NCBI GenBank assembly: GCA_046350555.1
Contig: JAXMAF010000022.1
Span: 16,767 to 80,766 of the forward strand
Direction of reading: 5' to 3'
From: JAXMAF01 sp046350555
GTDB taxonomy: Bacteria > Planctomycetota > Phycisphaerae > Phycisphaerales > SM1A02
DNA: 64,000 nucleotides
Position numbers and translations under genes: made by a program. Positions 17,469-26,262 of the stretch are shown in pieces; the first letter of the stretch is position 1; each line of letters opens with the position of its first letter. The notes beneath the pieces were generated by a model. That model had not been told where the DNA came from. It saw only the letters and a list, made by a program, of their open reading frames with translations, and did no database searches.

Positions 17469-18914
17469 CTACGGCAATTGCTTGCGCAGATAGTTGATCA
17501 GATCGATCTTCGTGATCAGCCCGAAAAACCGCTCGCCCTCGGCGACGATCGCGACCCTGTCGGCGCGGAAGATCGGCATCAGGTCGTTGATCGACGCCGT
17601 CGGCTTGATCGTCTCGAGGCGGCTGGTCATGAAGTCGCGCACCGGGCGCGTCGAGTTGGCCAGCTCGTGCGTGAGCGCGACGAGCACGTCCGACTCGTCG
17701 ATGATGCCGACGACATGGTCGCGCTCGTCGAGCACGGCCATCTGGCTCACGTCGAACATGCGCATGCGCTTGATCGCCTGCGCCATCGGCGTCTCGGGCT
17801 TGAGGGTGAAGTCCTGCTGTTCCTCGTGTCGGCGCGCGATCAGGTCGCGCAGGTCGCCATAGCTCTTGCGCGCGATGAATCCCTGGTCCATCATCCAGAA
17901 GTCGTTGTACATCTTGGAGAGGTACTTGGCGCCGCTGTCGCAGATGAGCGAGACGACGCGCAGCGGCTTGGTCTGCTCGCGGCAGAACTTGAGGGCTGCG
18001 CAGAGCAGCGTGCCGACCGAGCTGCCCGCGAGGACGCCCTCCTTCCTGAGCAGGTCGCGCACGGTCTCGAACGCCTCGGCGTCGGTGATCCAGTATGCCT
18101 TGTCGACGAGCGCGAGGTCGAGGATGTCGGGCACGAAGTCCTCGCCGATGCCCTCCACGAGCCACGACCCCGGCTCGACCTTCCTGCCCTCGTTGACCAG
18201 CGGCGCGAGGATCGATCCGTGCGGGTCGGCGAGGATGAGCTGAAGCGCCGGGTTGCGCTCCTTGAGATACCTGCCGACGCCCGTCACCGTGCCGCCAGAG
18301 CCCACGCCCGCGACGAACGCGTCGACGCGTCCCTCCATCTGCTCCCAGATCTCCGGGCCGGTGGTGGTGTAGTGCGCCTGCGGGTTGGCCGGGTTGCCGA
18401 ACTGGTTCACGTAGAACGAGTTCGGCGTCTGCGTCGCGAGCCGCGCCGCCATGTCCTGGTAGTACTCGGGGTGCCCCTTCGCGACGTCCGAGCGCGTGAG
18501 CACCACCTCGGCGCCCATCGCGCGCAGGTGCGAGATCTTCTCGTCGCTCATCTTGTCGGGCATCACCACCTTCATGCGATAGCCCTTCTGCGATGCGACC
18601 AGCGCCAGCGCGATGCCGGTGTTCCCCGCCGTCGCCTCGATGATCGTGCCGCCGGGCTTGAGCCGCCCGTCGCGCTCGGCGGCGAGGACCATCGAGATCG
18701 CGATGCGATCCTTGATGGAGTTGCCGGGGTTCGCCGACTCGAGCTTGACGTAGAGCTCGCACGGACCGGTGTCGAGCTTCGAGACGCGCAGCATCGGCGT
18801 GTTGCCGATCATCTCGAGGACGTTGGAGAAGACCGGTGCGAGGGGATGGCCGCCGCGCGCGGCGGCGCCGGCCGAGTCGATGGGACGGGGGCTTCCGGAA
18901 GCGGTCGCGGGCAT
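17469..18914 (-). CDS. Cystathionine beta-synthase
   Basis: A 481-residue PLP enzyme condensing serine and homocysteine to cystathionine. The catalytic domain shows MIGNTPMLRVSKL, the PLP lysine in NPGNSIKDRIAISM, GTIIEATAGNTGIALALVA, the substrate loop GSGGTVTGVGRYLKER and a closing GSSVGTLLCAALKF. Residues of about 350-480 form a tandem CBS domain pair (PMAQAIKRMRMFDVSQMAVL and RPVRDFMTSRLETIKPTASI), as in regulated cystathionine beta-synthases, where it can bind adenosyl ligands. Plain cysteine synthases lack this pair, which is the main reason for the call. The ATG at 18914 (MPATASG) was chosen because conserved sequence begins 30 residues later and a longer extension is arginine-rich shadow. 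Confidence 0.9.
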   Translation of the reverse strand: MPATASGSPRPIDSAGAAARGGHPLAPVFSNVLEMIGNTPMLRVSKLDTGPCELYVKLESANPGNSIKDRIAISMVLAAERDGRLKPGGTIIEATAGNTGIALALVASQKGYRMKVVMPDKMSDEKISHLRAMGAEVVLTRSDVAKGHPEYYQDMAARLATQTPNSFYVNQFGNPANPQAHYTTTGPEIWEQMEGRVDAFVAGVGSGGTVTGVGRYLKERNPALQLILADPHGSILAPLVNEGRKVEPGSWLVEGIGEDFVPDILDLALVDKAYWITDAEAFETVRDLLRKEGVLAGSSVGTLLCAALKFCREQTKPLRVVSLICDSGAKYLSKMYNDFWMMDQGFIARKSYGDLRDLIARRHEEQQDFTLKPETPMAQAIKRMRMFDVSQMAVLDERDHVVGIIDESDVLVALTHELANSTRPVRDFMTSRLETIKPTASINDLMPIFRADRVAIVAEGERFFGLITKIDLINYLRKQLP

Positions 18915-19045
18915 GTGAGGATGGTAACGCGGTCGTGTCGGCGCGATTCGGTCCCGCCGGTCGCGCTGCGGCGCCGCCCCGCGAATCGGACCGGGCGCAC
19001 GCGACGCCGCGGCCGGCGCGGCCGGAAATCGACGATACTGCGGGC

Positions 19046-19819
19046 GTGCCGAGTGCCGGTCCGCCATGCGTGGTTGGCGTGCTGCGATCTTCGCCGGGCG
19101 ATGCGCGCCCGACCGAGCTCGCCGCTCGATTGGGGCTTCCCGAGGTTGACGAGGTGGCCGCCGGCGCCGTCGCCCTCGCCTTCGGTCCTCACGGGCTCGA
19201 GCTTCGCTCGCGTGCCGACAAGCCCGGGAGCGGCGCCCGGCTCGAGACGGCGTGGCTGCGGCACGCGTGGCGAGGCGGCGTCGATTCCCTTCGCGCCGAT
19301 CCTCTGGCGCGGGCGCTGGGGGCGCGGGGAGGGGAGGCGATCGATGTCGTCGACGCGACCGCCGGGCTCGGCGCCGATGCGCTCCTGCTGGCGGCCCTCG
19401 GCCACCGCGTCGTCGCGATCGAGCGATCGCCCGCGCTGTGGGCCGTGCTGGAGGATGGACTGGCGCGGCTCGCCGACGACGCGATCCTCGGTTCGATCGC
19501 ACGGCGCATCGCGCTGCGCCGCGGCGACGCGATCGACGTGCTCGCGACGCCTGCCGTGGCGCCCGACATCGTCTACCTCGACCCGATGTTCCCCGCGAAG
19601 CGGCGCGCGTCGGCGCTTCCTCCGAAGTCGGCGCAGCGCCTGCGGGTCGCGGTGGGGGACGATCCGGACGCCGCCGAGCTCCTCGCCGCGGCCCGTCGCG
19701 TGGCGCGCCGGCGCGTGGTGGTGAAGCGCCCCGACGATGCGCCGTGGCTGAGCGGCGAGAAGCCGTCGTTCGCGATCGAGGGCAGGACGGTTCGCTACGA
19801 CGTGTACGTCGGGACGTGA
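19046..19819 (+). CDS. rsmJ: 16S rRNA (guanine1516-N2)-methyltransferase family protein
   Basis: Resembles RsmJ, which methylates G1516 of 16S rRNA. The key signatures are the SAM-binding loop DATAGLGADALLLAALGHRV, RSPALWAVLEDGLARL and the catalytic-site motif IVYLDPMFPAKRR. The product is about 257 residues from the chosen GTG at 19046, close to the family length. Other in-frame GTGs exist upstream, so the start is uncertain by a few dozen codons. It overlaps the next gene rsmE (GTGA), giving a two-gene rRNA-modification unit. Confidence 0.8.
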   Translation: MPSAGPPCVVGVLRSSPGDARPTELAARLGLPEVDEVAAGAVALAFGPHGLELRSRADKPGSGARLETAWLRHAWRGGVDSLRADPLARALGARGGEAIDVVDATAGLGADALLLAALGHRVVAIERSPALWAVLEDGLARLADDAILGSIARRIALRRGDAIDVLATPAVAPDIVYLDPMFPAKRRASALPPKSAQRLRVAVGDDPDAAELLAAARRVARRRVVVKRPDDAPWLSGEKPSFAIEGRTVRYDVYVGT

Positions 19820-20571
19820 GCGATACGCTGCACCGCAGAGGAACCCCGTCCATCGCCGCGCCATGGATCCATGTCGATCGCGTCCCCGCCGACGGCGCCG
19901 CCGTGCCGCTCGATGCCGACGCGGCGCGTCACGCCGCCGGGGCGAGGCGGCTGCGCGATGGCGACACGGTGACGCTCTTCGACGGCGAAGGTCTCGTCGC
20001 CGATGCCATGCTCGTGGATCGCTGCCGTGCGGCGCGGGCGACGTCGGCGCCGCGCCGCGTCGCGCCGGCCGCGAGCACTGTGGTCATCGCCGCCGCGCTT
20101 CCCAAGGGCGACCGTGCCGCGACGATGATCGACCTGGCCACGCAGCTTGGCATGGACGAATTCGTGCCGTTGCGATGCGAGCGCAGCGTGACGACGGCGA
20201 CGGAGAACGGGATCGCGCGGCTGGAGCGCGTGGCGATCGAGGCGTGCAAGCAGTCCCGACGCGCGTGGCTCCCGCGTTTCGCGCCGGAGCGCACACCCGC
20301 CGGGGCGCTGGACGACTCGGCGCGGGCCGGCGCAACGATCGTCCTGGCCGACGGCGCCGGCGGGGCGCTCGACCACGGGATCGCCAGGCCGGCGGCGCGG
20401 ATCGTCGTCCTGATCGGTCCCGAGGGGGGGTTCGCGGAGTCCGAGATCGCCGCGTGCATCGCAGCCGGCGCGCATCGCGTCTCGTTCGGCGCACACGTCC
20501 TTCGGATCGAGGCGGCCGTCGCCGCGGCGTGCGCGATCGTCCGCGAGGCGTGTCGCGAGGATCGTGATTGA
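19816..20571 (+). CDS. rsmE: 16S rRNA (uracil1498-N3)-methyltransferase
   Basis: A 251-residue SPOUT-fold methyltransferase that modifies U1498 in the decoding region. Visible features are the N-terminal PUA-like part (HAAGARRLRDGDTVTLFDGE), ALPKGDRAATMIDLATQLGM, FVPLRCERSVT, ACKQSRRAWLP and the knotted SAM site VVLIGPEGGFAESEIAACI ending in LGAHVLR-type sequence (FGAHVLRIEAAV). The GTG start overlaps the rsmJ stop. The gene converges on the desulfurase-like gene with a 29-bp gap. An imperfect stem GATCGT/ACGATC spans the stop and could serve as a shared terminator. Confidence 0.93.
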   Translation: MSDTLHRRGTPSIAAPWIHVDRVPADGAAVPLDADAARHAAGARRLRDGDTVTLFDGEGLVADAMLVDRCRAARATSAPRRVAPAASTVVIAAALPKGDRAATMIDLATQLGMDEFVPLRCERSVTTATENGIARLERVAIEACKQSRRAWLPRFAPERTPAGALDDSARAGATIVLADGAGGALDHGIARPAARIVVLIGPEGGFAESEIAACIAAGAHRVSFGAHVLRIEAAVAAACAIVREACREDRD

Positions 20572-20600
20572 CCGGACGGACGATCGCGAGCGCACCACGG

Positions 20601-21860
20601 TCAGCCGACCGCGTCGCGCACCGCCTGCACCGCCAGGTCGATCTCCTCGATCGTGTTGTAGTGCGCTGCGCTGATCCGCACGACGCCGTCCAGGGGATCG
20701 ATCCCCAGCGCCTCGCAGAGTCGATACGCGTACATGTGGCCGCTGCGGAAGCCGATGTTCCGCTTGTTCGCGAAGGCGGCGATCGACCTCGACGGCACGC
20801 GCGGGTGGACGAAGCTCACGGTCGCGACGCGCTCCGCGCCGTGCGATGTCGGACCGAGCAGGCGCACGCCACGGATCGACGCAAGCCCGTCGATCAGGCG
20901 CCGTTGCAGCGGAAGCTCGAGGAGGGTCATGTGCTCGAAGGCCGCCTCGATTCCGGCCCGATCGAGCAGCGGCGGCGCCGCGCCGCCGTCCGGGAGGTCC
21001 GCGGGGCGCGCCGGCACCGGCTGTCCGATGAGCGCGGCGAGGTAGGGTTCGAGCGCGACCAGTCCGGCGCATCCTTCATGGCTGGCGCCGCCGACCTCGA
21101 ACTTGTATGGAATCGACTCGCGGGGGATGAAGAAGTGGTTCGGTCCCGTGAGCTCGGCCAGCGCCTCGGCGCGGCCGAAGAGAGCGCCCATGTGCGGTCC
21201 GTAGACCTTGTATGTGGACCAGACGTACCAATCGCAGCCCCACGCCTCGACGTCGATGGCCCGATGCGGCGCGAAGGCGACACCATCGACGACGACCTTC
21301 GCCCCATGCTCGTGGGCGAGCCTCGTCACCCTCTCGACGTCGACGATGCCGCCCAGGAGGTTCGAGACGTGCGGGAAGCAGACGAGGTGCGTGCGGCTGT
21401 TGAGCAATGGCTCGAGCGATGCGAGCGGGCAGCCGAAGGGATCGTCGTCGACGTGCCACCAGCGGAGCCGCACGCCGCGGTCGGCGAGCGCGAGCCATGG
21501 TCCGATGTTCGCCTCGTGGCCGCACTCGGCGATCACGATCTCGTCGCCCGGCCGAAGCACCTTCGCATGGCAGCCGGCGAGCATGTGGCAGAGCTGCGTC
21601 GACGACGGCCCGAGGATCGTCTCGCCCACGCGCGATCCGTTCATGAGCCGGTTGATCCACGCATGCGCGTCGCGCACCGTCTGCGTGGCTCGGATCGAAC
21701 GCGGATAGCCGGCGTTGAGCTGGACGTAGCTCTCGCGGAAATAGGTGGCGATCGCCTCGATGACCACGCCGGGCACCTGCGATCCGCCGGCGTTGTCGAG
21801 GACGACCGTGTCGCCGGCGAGGCCAGGGAAGTGGGCGCGGATGGCGGCGGTGTCGAGCAT
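20601..21860 (-). CDS. Class V aminotransferase (cysteine-desulfurase-like)
   Basis: A 419-residue PLP enzyme of the SufS/CsdA-like group. It shows VVLDNAGGSQVP at the N-terminus, GPSSTQLCHMLA, ECGHEANIGPWLALADRG, FPHVSNLLGGIVDVERV, a cofactor aspartate in VVVDGVAFAPH and the PLP lysine in WYVWSTYKVYGPHMGALFG. In desulfurases this lysine segment is commonly SGHKxxGPxGxG. The variant here fits the subgroup often annotated as cysteine desulfurase-like selenocysteine lyases, whose substrates are unsettled. No suf or isc genes are adjacent. Convergent with rsmE. Confidence 0.8.
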   Translation of the reverse strand: MLDTAAIRAHFPGLAGDTVVLDNAGGSQVPGVVIEAIATYFRESYVQLNAGYPRSIRATQTVRDAHAWINRLMNGSRVGETILGPSSTQLCHMLAGCHAKVLRPGDEIVIAECGHEANIGPWLALADRGVRLRWWHVDDDPFGCPLASLEPLLNSRTHLVCFPHVSNLLGGIVDVERVTRLAHEHGAKVVVDGVAFAPHRAIDVEAWGCDWYVWSTYKVYGPHMGALFGRAEALAELTGPNHFFIPRESIPYKFEVGGASHEGCAGLVALEPYLAALIGQPVPARPADLPDGGAAPPLLDRAGIEAAFEHMTLLELPLQRRLIDGLASIRGVRLLGPTSHGAERVATVSFVHPRVPSRSIAAFANKRNIGFRSGHMYAYRLCEALGIDPLDGVVRISAAHYNTIEEIDLAVQAVRDAVG

Positions 21861-22075
21861 GGTCGCGGAGAGGGTACCGATTCAGCGACCGGATCGCCTC
21901 GCTGGACGGCGACTTCGTCGCGCTGCGCCGCTGGCGCGGCCGTCGTGGTCCGTGCGCTCATGGAGAACGGCGGGCTGGCGTTCGCGTGGAGCGCCAAGCC
22001 GTGCGCTGCGATCCTTATCCGGACTCCCGATTCCGCCGCCGCGAGGCGGACGCTCTCCCACTTGCTTCCGCGAAA

Positions 22076-22148
22076 TGGAGCGCACGAGGCTCGAACTCGT
22101 AACCTATGCCTTGCAAAGGCATCGCTCTCCCAATTGAGCTAGCGCCCC
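22076..22148 (-). tRNA. tRNA-Ala (anticodon TGC)
   Basis: A 73-nt cloverleaf on the minus strand. It has acceptor GGGGCGC/GCGCTCC, containing the alanine identity pair G3-U70, anticodon loop TTTGCAA (TGC), and T arm with GTTCGAGC. The discriminator is A and CCA is not encoded. Confidence 0.96.
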
Positions 22149-22226
22149 AGCGCCGCGAGTATATCGGTCGGCGCGCGGGCTCACGTGCGGGTCCGCGGGG
22201 AGGTTCACGCGGGGTACGTGCGCCGC

Positions 22227-22256
22227 GGGGCGCGAGAGTCGACTGGGACGCGTATA
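22227..22256 (-). repeat. Dispersed intergenic element, copy 5 (end fragment)
   Basis: Only the left end of the element is present, in minus orientation: the plus strand reads GGGGCGCGAGAGTCGACTGG and then GACGCGTATAC. It lies just upstream of the APH-fold kinase gene. The rest of the element is missing or too diverged to see. Confidence 0.6.
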
Positions 22257-22268
22257 CGCTCCACGCCG

Positions 22269-23435
22269 ATGAAGCCCCTCGACGACTCCATCGACAAGCG
22301 CGAGGTGACCGGGGCGTGGTCGCCGCCAGTCGAGGATCCGAAGGACGCGAACGATCCGGCGACGCTCCTGGGCGTGCGCGAGCATTTCTCGCTGGCCGAG
22401 GCGGTCCGGGTGCTGAGCCACTTCGACCTCGGTGTCGTCGATCGCGTGCGCGAATTCAGGCGCGGATCGCGCCGCTCCCCGAAGCTTCGGGTCACGGCGG
22501 AGAGCGGCGAGTACCTGCTGAAGCGGCGCGCGCCGGGGCGCGACGAGGTGGCCCGGGTCGCGCTCGCCCACGAGCTCCAGGCGCACCTGCGGCGCGTGGG
22601 GTTTCCGGTGGCGCCCCTGATCGAGACCCGCGCCGGGTCGAGCCGCGTCGAGATCGACGGCCGCATCTACGAGCTCTTCCGCTACATCGAGTCGACCGGC
22701 TACGCCAAGACCCCCGAGGCCGCCGGCGCCGCGGGCGACGTGCTCGGACGGTTGCACGTCGTCACGGCGGCGATGCCGTTCGTGCGCGATGCGCCCGCGG
22801 GTTCGTTCCACAACGCCCGCAACGTCGAGGCCGCGTTCGACCAGATCCCGACGGCGGTCGCGGCCGTCGAGGACGATCTCGACGTCGGCGAGCTGGCGCG
22901 CACGTGCAGGCTGCTCCGCAAGGGATACCACGAGGCGGCGCGGCGCACCGAGGCGCTCGGGTTCGCCGGGTGGCCTCGGCAGCTCGTGCACGGCGACTGG
23001 CATCCCGGCAACGTGCTCTTCCGCGACGGCTCGGCGATCGCCGTGCTCGACTTCGACTCGGCGCGTCTCGAGCCGCGCGTCATCGATGTCGCCAACGGAC
23101 TGCTTCAGTTCACGATGCTGATGTCGACGCCCGACGATCCCGCGTCGTGGCCCGAGGGGTTCGACGGTCGGCGCATCGACGCATTCCTCCGGCGCTACGA
23201 TGACGCGTTGCGGGCCAACTCGTCCGACGGGGCGGGATTGAGCGTCGCGGAACAGGGTGTTCTCCCGTGGCTGATGGTCGAAGCGCTCATCGCCGAAACT
23301 GCAATGCCGATCGCGGCGACCGGGTCGTTCGCGAGCATCCGGGGGTCGTCCTTCCTGCTGATGGTGGAGCGCAAGGTCGACTGGATCTGGCGGCGCTCGA
23401 CGAAGCTCAAGCGGATGCTGGCCGTGGATTCATGA
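22269..23435 (+). CDS. APH-fold phosphotransferase (CotS/homoserine-kinase-like)
   Basis: A 388-residue protein with the aminoglycoside-phosphotransferase/choline-kinase fold. The catalytic loop is HGDWHPGNVLF, with Asp and Asn in the usual places, and the Mg-binding aspartate is in AVLDFDSARLEP. The N-terminal lobe contains GEYLLKRRAPG (probable ATP lysine) and IDGRIYELFRYIESTGY. Similar proteins phosphorylate choline, homoserine or sugars, or act in spore-coat assembly, and the substrate is not deducible here. The chosen ATG at 22269 precedes conserved sequence by about 30 residues. The stop overlaps the start of the following PDZ gene (ATGA). Confidence 0.8.
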   Translation: MKPLDDSIDKREVTGAWSPPVEDPKDANDPATLLGVREHFSLAEAVRVLSHFDLGVVDRVREFRRGSRRSPKLRVTAESGEYLLKRRAPGRDEVARVALAHELQAHLRRVGFPVAPLIETRAGSSRVEIDGRIYELFRYIESTGYAKTPEAAGAAGDVLGRLHVVTAAMPFVRDAPAGSFHNARNVEAAFDQIPTAVAAVEDDLDVGELARTCRLLRKGYHEAARRTEALGFAGWPRQLVHGDWHPGNVLFRDGSAIAVLDFDSARLEPRVIDVANGLLQFTMLMSTPDDPASWPEGFDGRRIDAFLRRYDDALRANSSDGAGLSVAEQGVLPWLMVEALIAETAMPIAATGSFASIRGSSFLLMVERKVDWIWRRSTKLKRMLAVDS

Positions 23436-24781
23436 GACGGACGGCTCGTCGCGGGTCGAGCGCCGGCGCGTCGATGCGCCCATGGACGCTCGCCTGGATC
23501 GCGGCGATCGCCGGGGGCGCGGCGCTCGGGCCCTCGCTCGAGGTCATGGCGATGGCGGACGAACCTCCGTCGCAGCCCGCGCCGACAACGCAACCGGCGC
23601 GGCCGCCGCAAGCGGCACCGGGCACGCCACCAGCGCCATCTGCGCAGCCGGCGCCGATCCGGCCACCCGGCGCGACGATGGTCATCCAGGACGCCGTGCG
23701 GGGCAGGGCGATCGTCGTCGACCTCAACGACAACCTACCGCTGGTGATCGGACCGCGAGGCGTCGATCGCACGGCGCTCGGAGGCGGCGCGCCGGTCTCG
23801 GGCAACCTTCCCGATCCCGCGCGTCTCTCGATGGTCGTCGTGCCGGCGGAGATCGAGGAGGCGGTGGCGAAGCTCGACGCGCCGGAGTGGGCGACGCGCG
23901 AGGCGGCCGCGAAGGAGCTTCGCGAAGGGGCCGACGTCGACGAGTCCCTGATGGTCGTCCTCTCGCGGCCGAACCTCGACGCCGAGCAGCGCCATCGGCT
24001 GCTGGACATCCTGTGCGAACGGCTCGCCAACGCGCCGCGCGGGGCGCTGGGAATCCGCATGCAGTTCGCCAACGACAACCGGCCGGGCGTCGTCGTGGTG
24101 GACACGCTTCCGGGAATGCCCGCCGAGAAGGTGCTCCGCGCGGACGACCGGATCATGTCCATCGACGGGCGGACCGTCTTCGACGGTTCCTGGCTCCAGA
24201 GCCTGATCATGGTGGAGCGTCCGGGACGCGTCGTGAAGCTGGAGGTCGACCGGCCGCGGCGCCGGCCCGACGGCAAGGAGCTGCGCGGCGACGACAACGA
24301 GCCGGTCTACGAGCGCATCGTCGTGGACATCACGCTCGGATCGTCCGATCAGCTCGAGCGATTCGATCAGGCGGCGGCGATGGGGCTTGGCGGACAGATG
24401 GGCGGCCGGTTGGGTGGTCGCTTCGGCGGAGGGGGCGCGATGGGTGGCCGCGTCGCGGCGCTTCGCGACGCCCAGGTGCGCGAGGCGATCGCACGCTTCG
24501 GCCCGCGGCCGGTCGACGTCGCGGTGGCCAACCGCCGCGTTCCACCGCCCACCGATCGCGACCTCGACGACATCGACGAGCATCCCTCGGTGCGCTCCCT
24601 CATGACCTATCGACGGCTGATCGCCGAAGGCGCCATCCGTCCCACGCCGGCGTTGGTCGAATCGTGGGCCGAGACGCTTCGTTCCCTTCGCGCCCAGGCC
24701 GAGGCGCCCGACGTGCCCGAGGCCATCCGGGCGTACCTGCGCGCGGTCTCGGAGCGCTACGGCGAGTTGATTCCGCGCTGA
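23432..24781 (+). CDS. Exported PDZ-domain protein
   Basis: A 449-residue protein translationally coupled to the preceding kinase gene. It has an N-terminal hydrophobic segment (WTLAWIAAIAGGAALGP), a proline/alanine/glutamine-rich linker to about residue 85, then a PDZ domain. The PDZ runs about 205-300 and contains GALGIRMQFANDNRPGVVVV, GMPAEKVLRADDRIMSIDG and VFDGSWLQSLIMV. After it comes a glycine-rich patch (QMGGRLGGRFGGGGAMGGRV) and a C-terminal helical region. No protease catalytic triad is visible, so it is likely a scaffold or chaperone-like periplasmic protein rather than a DegP-type protease. Confidence 0.7.
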   Translation: MRRTARRGSSAGASMRPWTLAWIAAIAGGAALGPSLEVMAMADEPPSQPAPTTQPARPPQAAPGTPPAPSAQPAPIRPPGATMVIQDAVRGRAIVVDLNDNLPLVIGPRGVDRTALGGGAPVSGNLPDPARLSMVVVPAEIEEAVAKLDAPEWATREAAAKELREGADVDESLMVVLSRPNLDAEQRHRLLDILCERLANAPRGALGIRMQFANDNRPGVVVVDTLPGMPAEKVLRADDRIMSIDGRTVFDGSWLQSLIMVERPGRVVKLEVDRPRRRPDGKELRGDDNEPVYERIVVDITLGSSDQLERFDQAAAMGLGGQMGGRLGGRFGGGGAMGGRVAALRDAQVREAIARFGPRPVDVAVANRRVPPPTDRDLDDIDEHPSVRSLMTYRRLIAEGAIRPTPALVESWAETLRSLRAQAEAPDVPEAIRAYLRAVSERYGELIPR

Positions 24782-24797
24782 TGGCGACGTGGAGCGA

Positions 24798-24895
24798 GCG
24801 CTGCCGGGCGTGGCCCAGTCGGGCGTGGCGCGCCGTGCGGCGCCGAAACGAGCAGGCCGAAGGCTTGCGCCACGACAGCGGTGCCCGGGCAGCGC
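24798..24895. terminator. Possible long-loop hairpin between convergent genes
   Basis: GCGCTGCCGGGC (24798-24809) and GCCCGGGCAGCGC (24883-24895) are complementary apart from one bulged G. They lie between the convergent PDZ and ABC permease genes. The loop is about 70 nt and there is no T tract, so its role as terminator is uncertain. Confidence 0.3.
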
Positions 24896-25918
24896 CTATC
24901 CGACCTCGCGGCTCTCGAAGAGCGCCACCGCGATCGCCAGCGCGGCCCCGATCTGAAGCAGGCCGTACGGCACGAGCGTGGACATGTACGCCAGCGGGAT
25001 CGGACGCCCCTGGGTGATCGCGTCGGAGAGCCAGAAGACCTGGAAGTTCGGCACGATCCAGTAGAGGGCCGACATCGCCAGGTATTTGATGTGCATGAAG
25101 TCGGTCAGCGGAAGGTTCCCGCGCTGCACCGCCTCGGCGAGGTGCGCCGCGGGCCGCCCGAAGAGCCAGTCGCTGAGCATTCCCAGCATGAAGACCCCGA
25201 GCGTGACCGCGACGGTGAGGACCTGCCCGAGGCGCGTCGAGGCCGCGACGGCCACCGCCGTCAGCACGAGCAGCGCGATCCCCATCGATCCGATCGCCAG
25301 CCACAGGTCGCCGCGGAATGCGCGGGCGATCGTGTCGGCGGAGAAGTCCGCCTTGAAGAGCATCGAGAGCACGTAGCCGACGATGAGCAGCGGCGTCGCG
25401 GCGAAGAGAACCGTGCTCGAGAAGACCTTCCCGTAGAAGTAGTTGCACCAGACGCCGACGGCCAGCGCCAGCGCGAGGCCCCCGAGACCGAAGAGGATCA
25501 CCGGCAGGTGGTACGGCGTGCGGACGGTCTGGAGCGTGCCGTGCCGCTCGACCAGCACGAAGACCAGGCCCATGTAGAGCACCGCGAGCACGATGGCGCC
25601 GGCGACGCCGATGTACTTGCCGACCACGAAGGGCATGCGCGCCACCGGCTTCGAGATGACGGTGAGCGCGGTGCGGTTCTCGATCTCGCGGTTCACGACG
25701 TTCGTCGCGAGGAACGCCGCGAGCAGCGTCCCGCAGATGAAGACCGTCGAGAGGCCGATGTCAACGAACATGCGCTGGTCGTCCTGCATCGTGAACGCCG
25801 CGAAGGGGTTCGAGAGGACGATCAGGAGCGTCGCCACCGTGAGCACGACCAGCACCACCGGCTGCCGGATGCTCTCGTAGAACGTGTTGCGGGCGATGGC
25901 GAGGAGTTGGGTGAACAT
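24896..25918 (-). CDS. ABC-2 type permease subunit
   Basis: A 340-residue integral membrane protein of the ABC-2 (GldF/NosY-like) family with about seven hydrophobic helices. Landmarks are IARNTFYESIRQPVVLVVL at the N-terminus, the extracellular-domain-free core FLATNVVNREIENRTALTVI, and SKPVARMPFVVGKYIGVAG. The same block (TKPLGRLRYLVGKFIGVAA) occurs in the larger permease of the divergent cluster at 32.5 kb, which suggests the two are related. No ATPase is adjacent on its own strand. It probably shares the ATPase encoded at 31.1 kb or one elsewhere. Confidence 0.8.
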   Translation of the reverse strand: MFTQLLAIARNTFYESIRQPVVLVVLTVATLLIVLSNPFAAFTMQDDQRMFVDIGLSTVFICGTLLAAFLATNVVNREIENRTALTVISKPVARMPFVVGKYIGVAGAIVLAVLYMGLVFVLVERHGTLQTVRTPYHLPVILFGLGGLALALAVGVWCNYFYGKVFSSTVLFAATPLLIVGYVLSMLFKADFSADTIARAFRGDLWLAIGSMGIALLVLTAVAVAASTRLGQVLTVAVTLGVFMLGMLSDWLFGRPAAHLAEAVQRGNLPLTDFMHIKYLAMSALYWIVPNFQVFWLSDAITQGRPIPLAYMSTLVPYGLLQIGAALAIAVALFESREVG

Positions 25919-26018
25919 GGCTGCGCCAGCGGGATCGGTCGGCGCCGCGTGGTCGACGGCGCCGGCCCGTGGGCTCGAAGGGGGCGTTCGAGGCGCGAAG
26001 ACCCGCTGCCCGCCACAC

Positions 26019-26047
26019 GTTACACGCGAATCACGTACATTGTTCAA
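26019..26047 (-). promoter_or_regulatory. Candidate promoter for the minus-strand ABC-2 permease
   Basis: On the minus strand TTGAAC (26047-26042), a 17-nt spacer and TGTAAC (26024-26019). It points toward the permease start about 100 nt away. It sits in the divergent 344-bp gap ahead of the SPFH cluster. No equally good plus-strand promoter was found in that gap, and no gene is recognised within it. Confidence 0.4.
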
Positions 26048-26262
26048 TCGAACCGTTGCGGCGCCGTGCCGTAAAGGTATCGGTCGATGCCGGGCCTCCT
26101 CGCCCGCCGCAGCGACCGCACGTGCGCGTGCGGTCGCACCAACGCCGCGGCGCCGCCGCGGCCCTCGGACGAACGCCTCGAAACGAGGTCGTGCGAACGG
26201 GGCGCGACGCGGCCATCTCTACGAGGGGACCTGGGCGTCGACGTGGAGTCCGAAGGTTCCCC

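Noticed and set aside
20560..20600. Strong intrinsic terminator between rsmE and the desulfurase-like gene
   Set aside because: Only a short imperfect stem without a T tract is present, which is too weak to list as a feature.
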